Below, one piece after another: positions 1-4,488 of a DNA stretch of 5,629 nt. A program made the position numbers and the translations under genes. The stretch covers positions 1-5,629 of the forward strand of contig WJLK01000090.1 in the NCBI GenBank assembly GCA_014728565.1, read 5' to 3'. The DNA is from Candidatus Pacearchaeota archaeon (GTDB lineage Archaea; Nanobdellota; Nanobdellia; Pacearchaeales; GW2011-AR1). Below the pieces are notes generated by a model. The model worked only from the letters and a program-made list of their open reading frames with translations. It did not search any database and was not told the origin of the DNA. Numbering within the stretch: the stretch's first letter is position 1; each line of letters starts with the position of its first letter.

Positions 1-194
1 ATATTAAAGAGCCAGAATAAAAATGCTATCTTGTGATTGTATCTTTCAAAAAAACCCCATAGTTCTGATATTGACATAAAAGTCTGGGTCATGTTGAATC
101 TTACAAAAAATATGTAAAATATTCCAAGAGCAATCATATAGACTCCATTATAATATGTTATTGCAGCACCTTGCTTAACTCTTTTTATATTCAT
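1..194 (-). CDS. Membrane protein, N-terminal part (runs off the left edge)
   Basis: Reading the minus strand from an ATG at 194 gives 64 uninterrupted codons to the window edge, beginning MNIKRVKQGAAITYYNGVYM. The first ~12 residues are basic. A strongly hydrophobic stretch follows at about residues 18-32 (VYMIALGIFYIFFV), then a more polar segment containing LWGFFERYNHK, then a second hydrophobic stretch starting near residue 57 (IAFLFWLF). This is the pattern of a multi-pass membrane protein with a positive, cytoplasmic N-terminus. An A/T-rich TATA-like element lies about 26 bases upstream and there is no Shine-Dalgarno sequence, so the start at 194 is probably leaderless. It is divergent from the gene at 293. 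I do not recognise the family and the missing C-terminus prevents a functional call. Confidence 0.7.
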   Translation of the reverse strand, partial: MNIKRVKQGAAITYYNGVYMIALGIFYIFFVRFNMTQTFMSISELWGFFERYNHKIAFLFWLFN

Positions 195-215
195 AATTTT
201 TCAAGGAAATTTGCA

Positions 216-225
216 TTTAAAAAAA
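216..225 (-). promoter_or_regulatory. TATA box for the membrane protein at 194
   Basis: On the minus strand this reads TTTTTTTAAA and is centred about 26 bases upstream of the ATG at 194. That is the distance expected for an archaeal TATA box whose transcription start coincides with the start codon. Confidence 0.5.
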
Positions 226-242
226 TTTATGAACATGTCTAG

Positions 243-259
243 TATATAATAATTATATA
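243..259. repeat. AT-only inverted repeat between divergent promoters
   Basis: TATATAAT, one central base, then ATTATATA: two perfect 8-base arms. It sits in the middle of the 98-base space between the divergent starts at 194 and 293, outside both TATA boxes. It could be an operator or an easily melted spot. Because it is pure A/T in an A/T-rich spacer, chance is a real alternative. Confidence 0.4.
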
Positions 260-263
260 AATG

Positions 264-273
264 TTTAAAAATA
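264..273 (+). promoter_or_regulatory. TATA box for the gene at 293
   Basis: TTTAAAAATA is centred about 24-25 bases upstream of the ATG at 293. No Shine-Dalgarno sequence precedes that ATG, so a leaderless transcript is likely. Confidence 0.5.
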
Positions 274-292
274 AAGGTTTTTTTGGATTTTT

Positions 293-661
293 ATGAGGAT
301 TTATATTCATGACCCTTCAAATACAGGAGTCAGGGAGGAAAAATATGCTTTTAAAAGAAGTGATATTGCCCTTAGAGTATCTTCAGAAGATGGAACCGAT
401 AAGACTTATGTTTTAGGTTATATCCATGGTGAGTTTAAAGCAGTAAAACAAATTGGTGATTCAGGAGGTAATAGAGAGATTAAATATACAAGAGTAAATC
501 CTGTGACAAATAGAGTTTCTTGTTTTGAACTTATTGGTCTACTGGATGAAATAGGATTAGGAGAACCTATTTTTCCAACAGCTTCTGATTTTAGAAGATG
601 GAATCAGAGAGCTTTAAGTTCTCAGGGATTGACAGAGGATGTTTTGAAAGAGTTAGAGTGA
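293..661 (+). CDS. Hypothetical 122-residue soluble protein
   Basis: This is an intact 122-codon frame with a well-placed TATA box and a leaderless-type start. I do not recognise the family. The protein is polar with no signal peptide or membrane segment. The N-terminal two thirds (about residues 1-75) alternate short hydrophobic and charged stretches, as in a beta-rich fold, and include YVLGYIHGEFKAVKQI. The last third, with FELIGLLDEIGLGEPIF and then a charged end rich in Arg, Glu and Leu, looks helical. There is one cysteine (in RVSCFEL), so no metal site is evident. It is divergent from the membrane protein at 194 and convergent with the small membrane protein at 773-934, so it is probably transcribed alone. 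No function is proposed. Confidence 0.7.
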   Translation: MRIYIHDPSNTGVREEKYAFKRSDIALRVSSEDGTDKTYVLGYIHGEFKAVKQIGDSGGNREIKYTRVNPVTNRVSCFELIGLLDEIGLGEPIFPTASDFRRWNQRALSSQGLTEDVLKELE

Positions 662-772
662 ATTTTAGGATATCTAAATAATCTTCATAAAAGTGTGATA
701 ATTATCTGGAGTAATCAATACTATTTAGAGTTATATCTTGTATATCTTATATAATTCTCAAAAGCTATATTT

Positions 773-934
773 TCATTTTTTATTTTCTATAGGTATAAAA
801 AACAAGAACCATAAAATCCAGAGAAACCACAACAATAAACCCGGCTCATTTTTTGTTATTCCCACTATGCCATAAAAAGCGAAAAACCCAAAAAAGCCCA
901 TATACCAGTGTTCTCTTAATCTCCTTTTTACCAT
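773..934 (-). CDS. Small two-helix membrane protein (53 residues)
   Basis: From the ATG at 934 this encodes 53 residues: a basic start (MVKRRLREHW), then YMGFFGFFAFYGIVGI, a short polar turn (TKNEPG), then LLLWFLWILWFLFFIPI and a basic tail. Two membrane helices linked by a short loop are evident. The repeated Gly-Phe pattern resembles the tiny DUF3796-like membrane proteins found in many bacteria and archaea; that comparison is from memory. The frame stays open upstream to an ATG at 991. I prefer 934 because TTTATAAA (956-963) lies about 25 bases upstream of it, and because starting at 991 would place this TATA box inside the coding sequence. The function of such proteins is unknown. It is divergent from the gene at 1036. 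Confidence 0.65.
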   Translation of the reverse strand: MVKRRLREHWYMGFFGFFAFYGIVGITKNEPGLLLWFLWILWFLFFIPIENKK

Positions 935-955
935 ATATAAGGACAGTAATGACTG

Positions 956-963
956 TTTATAAA
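956..963 (-). promoter_or_regulatory. TATA box for the small membrane protein at 934
   Basis: TTTATAAA on the minus strand, centred 25-26 bases from the ATG at 934. It lies inside the longer upstream reading frame, which argues that the true start is 934 rather than 991. Confidence 0.6.
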
Positions 964-1007
964 TTTTTAAGAAACACAAAAATATTATCATGTTTTTAAC
1001 ATAATCT

Positions 1008-1017
1008 TTAAATAAAT
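1008..1017 (+). promoter_or_regulatory. TATA box for the gene at 1036
   Basis: TTTAAATAAA matches the archaeal TATA consensus well and is centred about 24 bases upstream of the ATG at 1036. No Shine-Dalgarno sequence is present, so the mRNA is probably leaderless. Confidence 0.6.
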
Positions 1018-1035
1018 CTTATTTCTAGAAATTTT

Positions 1036-1359
1036 ATGACACCTAAACATCTTTTAGAGGAAGTAAGGAGATTATCAATGGAATTAATTGTTCCTGAAAC
1101 TTCTGAAACTGATGTTCCTGAACCTGCTTTACCTGCTGGTTTTCGGGGGAATTTATCAGTAGATTATAATGAAAGAACCAGAGCTTGCAGAAAAGACAGT
1201 CATCCAGGTTCTAAGTTTTGTAATTATGAAAGATTTGGGAGAGATTACAGAGCTTTAGAATTCTGTCCTGACTGTGGAATTCATTTTTATAGACCTATGA
1301 CTTCTGAGGAAATAAGGAATTTTGAGGAAAGAGCTGAAGGGTCAAGATCAGATGCTTAA
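1036..1359 (+). CDS. Hypothetical 107-residue protein with a possible zinc site
   Basis: This is an intact frame with a leaderless-type start. The family is not recognised. The N-terminus (residues 1-17) looks like a short amphipathic helix. Residues 19-35 form an acidic, Pro-rich linker (VPETSETDVPEPALPAG). The rest contains all four cysteines: C51, C62, C77 and C80, the last two in FCPDCG. A CxxC knuckle followed by Gly, with two earlier cysteines, is what a small zinc-ribbon-like site looks like, although the first pair is spaced by 10 residues rather than 2. H56 and H83 are further candidate ligands. The C-terminal ~20 residues are charged and helical. Its stop overlaps the stop of the convergent U32 gene. 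A role in binding nucleic acid or protein is possible but is only suggested by the cysteines. Confidence 0.7.
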   Translation: MTPKHLLEEVRRLSMELIVPETSETDVPEPALPAGFRGNLSVDYNERTRACRKDSHPGSKFCNYERFGRDYRALEFCPDCGIHFYRPMTSEEIRNFEERAEGSRSDA

Positions 1360-2531
1360 TTTTTCCTGATTATTTTATAAAGCTCATCTCCTTTTTTACA
1401 TTTTGGAAGCTGAATTCCAACATCCTGTCCTTTTATTGCTTTATCAACTGATTTATGTTTGATTTGCATACTCTGGATTTTATGTCTGATTACTCCTAGT
1501 TTACTATGAATCAAAATTTCATCTCCTTTTTTTATTTCACTTGTATTTAGTTTTAGTAATCCAACTTTAATTTTTGGATAATAATGAGTGATTTTTCCAA
1601 TGAATTTTTTTGATTGTTTAGCTGAGGAATTCTCAGAAATTGAAAAATCATCTTGAGTAGGCATTTTAAGATAAAATCCAGATGAAAATCCTTTATTGTA
1701 TACTTTATTTAATTCTTTTAATCCCTCATCAATATCTTTTTTTGTTAGTTTTTTATCAATTGCTTTTCTGTAAACTCTGACAACAGTATCAACATATTCT
1801 GGTTCTCGATTTCTTCCCTCTATTTTAACTGCCCTGACTCCTGACTTTTTTATTTTTTCAAAAAAATTCAGAGTGCATAAATCTTTAGGAGATAAAATAA
1901 AGTTGTTTTCAAGTCTTAGTTGATTTCCCTGATTATCAGTTATATTGTATGGTCGCCTGCATGGTTGTATGCATTTTCCCCTGTTTGCAGACTCGTTAAA
2001 TAAGAACTGGCTTATCAGACATCTTCCTGATATTGAGATGCACATTGCACCATGAATAAATATCTCTGTATTGATTATCTTTGAGATTTTTTTTATTTGT
2101 TGGAGATTAAGTTCTCTTGCAAGATTGATTCTTTTTGCTCCTAGTTTTTTATAAAACCTGGCTGTCTGAGTGTTACTTACAGAACATTGAGTTGAGATAT
2201 GAAATGGAATCTTGTATTTTTTGCATAATTTCATTACAGCTAAGTCAGAACATATTACTGCATCAACAAATGGTTTGATTTTTTTAATTATGTTTTCTAG
2301 TTTTTTTAGCTCTTTGTCATAAATTATTGTATTTAGAGTAAGATATTTTTTGATGTTTTTTTGGCAGATTTTACTTATTTTTGGTAAATCAGAAATCTTG
2401 AAATTCTTAGCTCTTGCCCGCATATTAAACTCCTGTAAGCCAAAATAAACAGCATCTGCACCTGCATTTACAGCAGCTGTTAGTGATTTAAAATCACCTG
2501 CAGGTGCAAGAAGTTCTGGTTTGTTTTTCAT
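1356..2531 (-). CDS. U32 family protein (TrhP/RlhA-like), probable Fe-S RNA-modifying enzyme
   Basis: This 391-residue protein is full length for the family. It starts with PELLAPAGDFKSL and GADAVYFG, the usual opening of the U32 TIM-barrel-like domain. Residues 156-174 (EIFIHGAMC, then SGRCLIS) fit the U32 signature pattern. Cysteines C164, C171, C187, C191 and C219 (in LSPKDLC) cluster as in members that bind a 4Fe-4S cluster, where four cysteines are ligands. KIEGR (residues 236-240) is another family hallmark. From about residue 309 there is a C-terminal beta-barrel-like domain. The family was named as peptidases, but studied members TrhP and RlhA hydroxylate tRNA U34 and 23S rRNA, and UbiU/UbiV hydroxylate ubiquinone precursors. 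I infer RNA hydroxylation; the substrate is not visible. The start at 2531 has a TATA box 25-26 bases upstream and no Shine-Dalgarno sequence. It is convergent with the gene at 1036. Confidence 0.92.
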   Translation of the reverse strand: MKNKPELLAPAGDFKSLTAAVNAGADAVYFGLQEFNMRARAKNFKISDLPKISKICQKNIKKYLTLNTIIYDKELKKLENIIKKIKPFVDAVICSDLAVMKLCKKYKIPFHISTQCSVSNTQTARFYKKLGAKRINLARELNLQQIKKISKIINTEIFIHGAMCISISGRCLISQFLFNESANRGKCIQPCRRPYNITDNQGNQLRLENNFILSPKDLCTLNFFEKIKKSGVRAVKIEGRNREPEYVDTVVRVYRKAIDKKLTKKDIDEGLKELNKVYNKGFSSGFYLKMPTQDDFSISENSSAKQSKKFIGKITHYYPKIKVGLLKLNTSEIKKGDEILIHSKLGVIRHKIQSMQIKHKSVDKAIKGQDVGIQLPKCKKGDELYKIIRKN

Positions 2532-2550
2532 GTTAAGATTATTTTGATAA

Positions 2551-2562
2551 ATTTTTTAAAAA
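2551..2562 (-). promoter_or_regulatory. TATA box for the U32 gene
   Basis: TTTTTAAAAAAT on the minus strand, centred 25-26 bases upstream of the ATG at 2531. This supports a leaderless transcript and the chosen start. Confidence 0.5.
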
Positions 2563-2601
2563 GTTTTTCTAAATTTAAATATAATTTTTAATTAATAAAT
2601 A

Positions 2602-2609
2602 ATTATAAA
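2602..2609 (+). promoter_or_regulatory. Possible TATA box for the 24-codon ORF at 2631
   Basis: ATTATAAA is centred 25-26 bases upstream of the ATG at 2631, the same spacing as at the other genes here. The surroundings are so A/T-rich that a chance match is possible. Confidence 0.35.
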
Positions 2610-2630
2610 CAAATCTATTTTATAATCTTA

Positions 2631-2705
2631 ATGGATTTTAATACTTTAATGGCTCTTGCAACATCTATGATTGTTTTTTATGTTTTTAGGAGTTTTGTTT
2701 ACTAG
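2631..2705 (+). CDS. Possible 24-residue membrane micropeptide
   Basis: An ATG at 2631 opens 24 codons ending in TAG. The peptide starts MDFNTLMALATSMIVFYVF and ends RSFVY. It is one continuous hydrophobic segment, long enough to cross a membrane once, with a short acidic start and a single Arg near the end. A TATA-like element lies 25-26 bases upstream, as for the confirmed genes. It occupies the 272-base gap between the U32 gene and the RHH operon. The remainder of that gap (2706-2803) shows no ORF of note, only a weak inverted repeat (AGCAATAA at 2758-2765 and TTATTGCT at 2785-2792). The ORF could be a real small protein, the 5' part of a noncoding RNA, or chance. Confidence 0.3.
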   Translation: MDFNTLMALATSMIVFYVFRSFVY

Positions 2706-2803
2706 AATATATTATCATTAGGTATTAAGAAGGCTGGATTTTAGAAAGAGTTATTACAGCAATAAGAGATTGTTAAGTTCTGAATTATTGCTATAAAGAG
2801 GTT

Positions 2804-3028
2804 TTATAATTCTTTGCAAGTTTTCCTCTGTTGTTTAAGAGAGGCCAAAGCCTCTCTTATCTGGAAGTTTCTTTTTGCTCGTGTTGTTGAATCAGAATTA
2901 TCTCTTTTTTCCTGTAATTCCAGCCATTTTCTTGCTTTTTCAATTCTGGTTTTTGGGTCTTCTAGGATTATTTCATTTCCTCTGTTAAAATTTTGATTTC
3001 TAAACCTATTCTGAAAAACCTGTTTCAT
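2804..3028 (-). CDS. Small basic helical protein, second gene of the RHH operon
   Basis: This is a 74-codon frame whose ATG overlaps the stop of the RHH gene by four bases (ATGA), so the two are translationally coupled. I do not recognise the family. The N-terminus (residues 1-18) is rich in Asn, Arg, Gln and Phe. Residues 23-42, starting EDPKTRIEKARKWLELQE, and residues 50-70, including RAKRNFQIREALASL, look like two amphipathic charged helices. The overall charge is strongly basic. Its position suggests a partner of the regulator, for example a nucleic-acid-binding or regulator-binding protein. It lacks recognisable motifs of the common toxin families (PIN-domain VapC, RelE/ParE, MazF), so a toxin-antitoxin label is not justified. 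A perfect hairpin covers codons 57-65. The opposite-strand frame over the same region is judged a shadow because it lacks an operon link or promoter. Confidence 0.6.
   Translation of the reverse strand: MKQVFQNRFRNQNFNRGNEIILEDPKTRIEKARKWLELQEKRDNSDSTTRAKRNFQIREALASLKQQRKTCKEL
2836..2859. repeat. Perfect 10-bp stem-loop inside the coding sequence
   Basis: TAAGAGAGGC, a 4-base loop CAAA, then the exact reverse complement. Five of the ten pairs are G-C, unusual in this AT-rich window. On the minus strand it lies in codons 57-65 of the 74-codon gene, close to its 3' end. Neither strand has a T-run directly after it: the plus strand has T5 only at 2872-2876 and the minus strand continues AACAACAG. 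It is therefore not a standard intrinsic terminator, but it should fold strongly in RNA from either strand. Confidence 0.85.
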
Positions 3029-3201
3029 TCTTTTTCAAGATTTACACCTTCTTGTTCTAATAATTTAATTACAGCTCTGTCAATGAAGTTTCTCTTGCTT
3101 GGAAAATCTGACTTGTTTTTTAGGCTTCTGTCTATAAATTTTTCTATTTCATCAATTAACCACTTGCTTACTTTTACTGTGGTCTCTGGATTTGTTACCA
3201 T
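3025..3201 (-). CDS. Ribbon-helix-helix transcriptional regulator (58 residues)
   Basis: From the ATG at 3201 this encodes 58 residues. A short strand (TTVKVS, residues 7-12) is followed by a helix (WLIDEIEKFIDRSL, 14-27), a linker (KNKSDFPS), and a second helix (KRNFIDRAVIKLLEQEG, 36-52). This strand-helix-helix order with a basic turn before helix two is the MetJ/Arc/CopG-type fold. Such proteins dimerise, insert the beta ribbon into the DNA major groove, and usually repress their own operons. The frame is open upstream to an ATG at 3270. I choose 3201 because a consensus TATA box sits 27 bases upstream and because the fold begins right there. The predicted start lies inside a palindrome that is the likely operator. 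It overlaps the next gene by ATGA and is divergent from a SemiSWEET. Whether it is an antitoxin or a plain regulator is open. Confidence 0.75.
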   Translation of the reverse strand: MVTNPETTVKVSKWLIDEIEKFIDRSLKNKSDFPSKRNFIDRAVIKLLEQEGVNLEKE

Positions 3202-3219
3202 TTGTATACAAATAGTGAC
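3194..3219. promoter_or_regulatory. Palindromic operator candidate over the RHH start
   Basis: The core ATTTGTATACAAAT (3200-3213) is a perfect 14-base palindrome. Symmetric flanks GTTACC and AGTGAC extend it to 26 bases with only two mismatched pairs. It covers the predicted transcription start and ATG of the RHH gene (3201) and stops two bases short of the shared TATA element. Such dyads are typical sites for RHH dimers, and this position would block RNA polymerase. That the neighbouring regulator binds it is inference. Confidence 0.65.
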
Positions 3220-3221
3220 CA

Positions 3222-3232
3222 ATATATTTAAA
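3222..3232. promoter_or_regulatory. TATA element probably shared by RHH and SemiSWEET genes
   Basis: On the minus strand the element reads TTTAAATATAT, an exact match to TTTAWATA, about 27 bases upstream of the ATG at 3201. On the plus strand it reads ATATATTTAAA. Used in that direction it predicts a start near 3253, giving the SemiSWEET mRNA a ~22-base leader that contains its GAGG ribosome-binding site. No other well-placed TATA box was seen for the SemiSWEET. Confidence 0.55.
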
Positions 3233-3263
3233 TGTTTTGGTATGTGAGGATAATTATAAAACA

Positions 3264-3267
3264 GAGG
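3264..3267 (+). promoter_or_regulatory. Shine-Dalgarno site of the SemiSWEET gene
   Basis: GAGG with 7 bases before the ATG at 3275. This gene therefore has a leader, unlike most genes in the window. Confidence 0.6.
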
Positions 3268-3274
3268 CATTAAG

Positions 3275-3532
3275 ATGACATTACTATCTATTTTAGCTAC
3301 AATATTTGGAAGTGGAATGGCTCTTTCTAATTTTCCTCAGGCTCTGAAGATTTTTAAGAGAAAAAGTGCTAGGGATATTTCTTTGTTAACCTATGTTCTT
3401 CTTTTTCTTGGTTCAGTTACATGGGTATTGTATGGTATTGAGATTAAAAGCTATCCTTTGATAATTGCAAATTCATTTGGAACAATAGGAGTTGTTCTAG
3501 TTGTCATTGGATGGAGTTTTTATAGAAAATAA
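3275..3532 (+). CDS. SemiSWEET-type sugar transporter (PQ-loop, MtN3 family)
   Basis: This 85-residue protein has three predicted membrane helices (about 4-24, 37-54 and 61-82), the usual size of a SemiSWEET, which works as a homodimer. The first helix ends in NFPQALKIFK, carrying the Pro-Gln pair (P21, Q22) of the PQ-loop motif. RKSARDISLLTY follows, the typical basic loop before helix two. W50 in VTWVLYGI and N66 in IANSFG match the Trp and Asn that line the sugar pocket in characterised SemiSWEETs. The expected role is facilitated diffusion of a mono- or disaccharide across the cytoplasmic membrane; the substrate cannot be read from sequence. It has a GAGG ribosome-binding site and is divergent from the RHH regulator, with which it seems to share a promoter element. 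Confidence 0.9.
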   Translation: MTLLSILATIFGSGMALSNFPQALKIFKRKSARDISLLTYVLLFLGSVTWVLYGIEIKSYPLIIANSFGTIGVVLVVIGWSFYRK

Positions 3533-3545
3533 GCAATAAGAGAAA

Positions 3546-3558
3546 TTTTTAATTTTTT
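3546..3558 (+). terminator. T-rich terminator after SemiSWEET
   Basis: TTTTTAATTTTTT begins 13 bases after the SemiSWEET stop. Archaeal RNA polymerase commonly terminates at such T-runs without a hairpin. It lies just before the TATA box of the GTPase gene, suggesting separate transcription units. Confidence 0.5.
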
Positions 3559-3562
3559 CCAA

Positions 3563-3573
3563 AAATATAAAAA
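3563..3573 (+). promoter_or_regulatory. TATA box for the GTPase gene
   Basis: AAATATAAAAA is centred about 27 bases upstream of the ATG at 3595. No Shine-Dalgarno sequence is present, so the transcript is likely leaderless. Confidence 0.5.
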
Positions 3574-3594
3574 TCAAATTTTTCTATTCTTAGT

Positions 3595-4413
3595 ATGGAT
3601 TACTGGGAGATAATTGAAAGAATAATTCAAGAGTCTGATTTGGTTTTGGAAATTTTAGATGCAAGGCTAGTTGAGATTTCAAGAAATGAAAAAGTTGAAG
3701 AGCTTGTTGAGGATATTGGAAGACCTCTGATATTTGTGGTTAATAAAAGTGATTTAGTAAGCAAAGAGAGCATTAAAAAACAGATAAAAAATTTGAGAAA
3801 AAAAGCAGAGGTTGTTTTTATTTCCACTAAAAAGAACAATGTTAAAATTTTGTTATATGCAATAAAAAAAGTTTTTAAAAAATATGGAAAAAGAGAACCT
3901 AGTGTAAGAATGGTTGGTGAGCCAAAGACAAAGCATAGAGAAGCTAAAGGAGATATTGTAGTGGGAGTTTTAGGTTATCCTAATGTTGGAAAATCCTCTA
4001 TTATAAATGCACTTGCTCATGGAAAAAAAGCAAAGGTCAGTAAGAAATCAGGGACAACTCATGGATTACAATGGGTAAAAGCAACTAAGGATATTAAGTT
4101 AATAGACAGTCCTGGAGTTATTCCTCTGGAAGAAGATGATGACATAAGATATGGTTTAATAGGTGCTAAGGATAATGAAAGATTAAAAAATCCTGAAATT
4201 GTTGCTATTGCAATTATAAAATTATTTCTTAAAAACAACAAAAAAGCCTTTGAAAAATTTTATAAAATAAGTATGAGAAATAATGATCCTTATAAGATTA
4301 TTGATGAAATTGGAAAAAGCAAAGGTCATCTTATTAAAGGAGGTATTGTTGATGAAAATCGTACATGCAGTATGATTGTCAGAGACTGGCAACAGGGAAG
4401 GCTGAGGTTGTAG
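3595..4413 (+). CDS. Circularly permuted GTPase, YlqF/MJ1464 type (ribosome assembly)
   Basis: In this 272-residue protein the GTPase motifs run in permuted order G4-G5-G1-G2-G3. NKSD is at 50-53 (G4), STK at 77-79 (G5), GYPNVGKSS at 127-135 (G1, P-loop), the GTT threonines at 154-155 (G2) and DSPG at 171-174 (G3). The N-terminus has LDAR (21-24), the usual start of this group. A C-terminal helical region of about 75 residues ends with VRDWQQGRLRL, as in YlqF relatives. This order defines the YlqF/YawG family (YlqF, Lsg1, Nog2, MJ1464), which act in late large-ribosomal-subunit assembly by GTP-driven binding to rRNA. The length fits the short archaeal form. That it matures the 50S subunit here is inferred from the family. 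The GNAT gene follows 75 bases downstream. Confidence 0.93.
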   Translation: MDYWEIIERIIQESDLVLEILDARLVEISRNEKVEELVEDIGRPLIFVVNKSDLVSKESIKKQIKNLRKKAEVVFISTKKNNVKILLYAIKKVFKKYGKREPSVRMVGEPKTKHREAKGDIVVGVLGYPNVGKSSIINALAHGKKAKVSKKSGTTHGLQWVKATKDIKLIDSPGVIPLEEDDDIRYGLIGAKDNERLKNPEIVAIAIIKLFLKNNKKAFEKFYKISMRNNDPYKIIDEIGKSKGHLIKGGIVDENRTCSMIVRDWQQGRLRL

Positions 4414-4414
4414 G

Positions 4415-4424
4415 TTTAAATTTT
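4415..4424 (+). promoter_or_regulatory. Possible TATA box for the GNAT gene
   Basis: TTTAAATTTT, right after the GTPase stop. It would place a start near 4446 and give a ~43-base leader containing GAGG. Cotranscription with the GTPase gene is the alternative. Confidence 0.35.
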
Positions 4425-4476
4425 CATGTTATTAATGGAAATAAAAAGAGGAGAAAACTGTTTAGAAAATTTTTAA

Positions 4477-4480
4477 GAGG
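4477..4480 (+). promoter_or_regulatory. Shine-Dalgarno site of the GNAT gene
   Basis: GAGG, 8 bases before the ATG at 4489. It supports this start and a leadered or polycistronic mRNA. A second purine-rich motif (GAGGAG at 4448-4453) lies too far upstream to serve this ATG. Confidence 0.6.
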
Positions 4481-4488
4481 ACATTAAA

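Noticed and set aside
697..706. GATAATTATC palindrome after the 122-residue gene
   Set aside because: Ten bases, nearly all A/T, not near a promoter; expected by chance.
935..991. Longer start (ATG at 991) for the small membrane protein
   Set aside because: It would put a well-placed TTTATAAA promoter element inside the coding region; the 934 start fits the leaderless pattern.
1356..2531. Annotation as a collagenase-like protease
   Set aside because: The U32 name implies peptidase, but the clustered cysteines match Fe-S hydroxylating members and no classical protease catalytic set is visible.
2804..3201. Toxin-antitoxin module
   Set aside because: The first gene fits an RHH antitoxin, but the second shows no motif of PIN, RelE/ParE, MazF or other toxin families known to me. 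It remains possible but unsupported.
2814..3247. Plus-strand frames of 60 and 84 codons opposite the RHH operon
   Set aside because: They are antisense to two genes supported by an ATGA overlap, a recognisable RHH fold and a TATA box, and have no Shine-Dalgarno site or well-placed promoter of their own.
3202..3270. Longer start (ATG at 3270) for the RHH regulator
   Set aside because: The extra 23 residues would be read from the palindrome and TATA element, and the RHH fold begins immediately after the ATG at 3201.
3627..4241. Minus-strand frames of 70 and 60 codons inside the GTPase gene
   Set aside because: The opposite strand encodes a clear GTPase with all five G motifs; these are shadows.
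4426..4476. 16-codon ORF upstream of the GNAT gene
   Set aside because: Short, without a ribosome-binding site, and overlapping the GNAT Shine-Dalgarno region; it looks like chance in AT-rich DNA.
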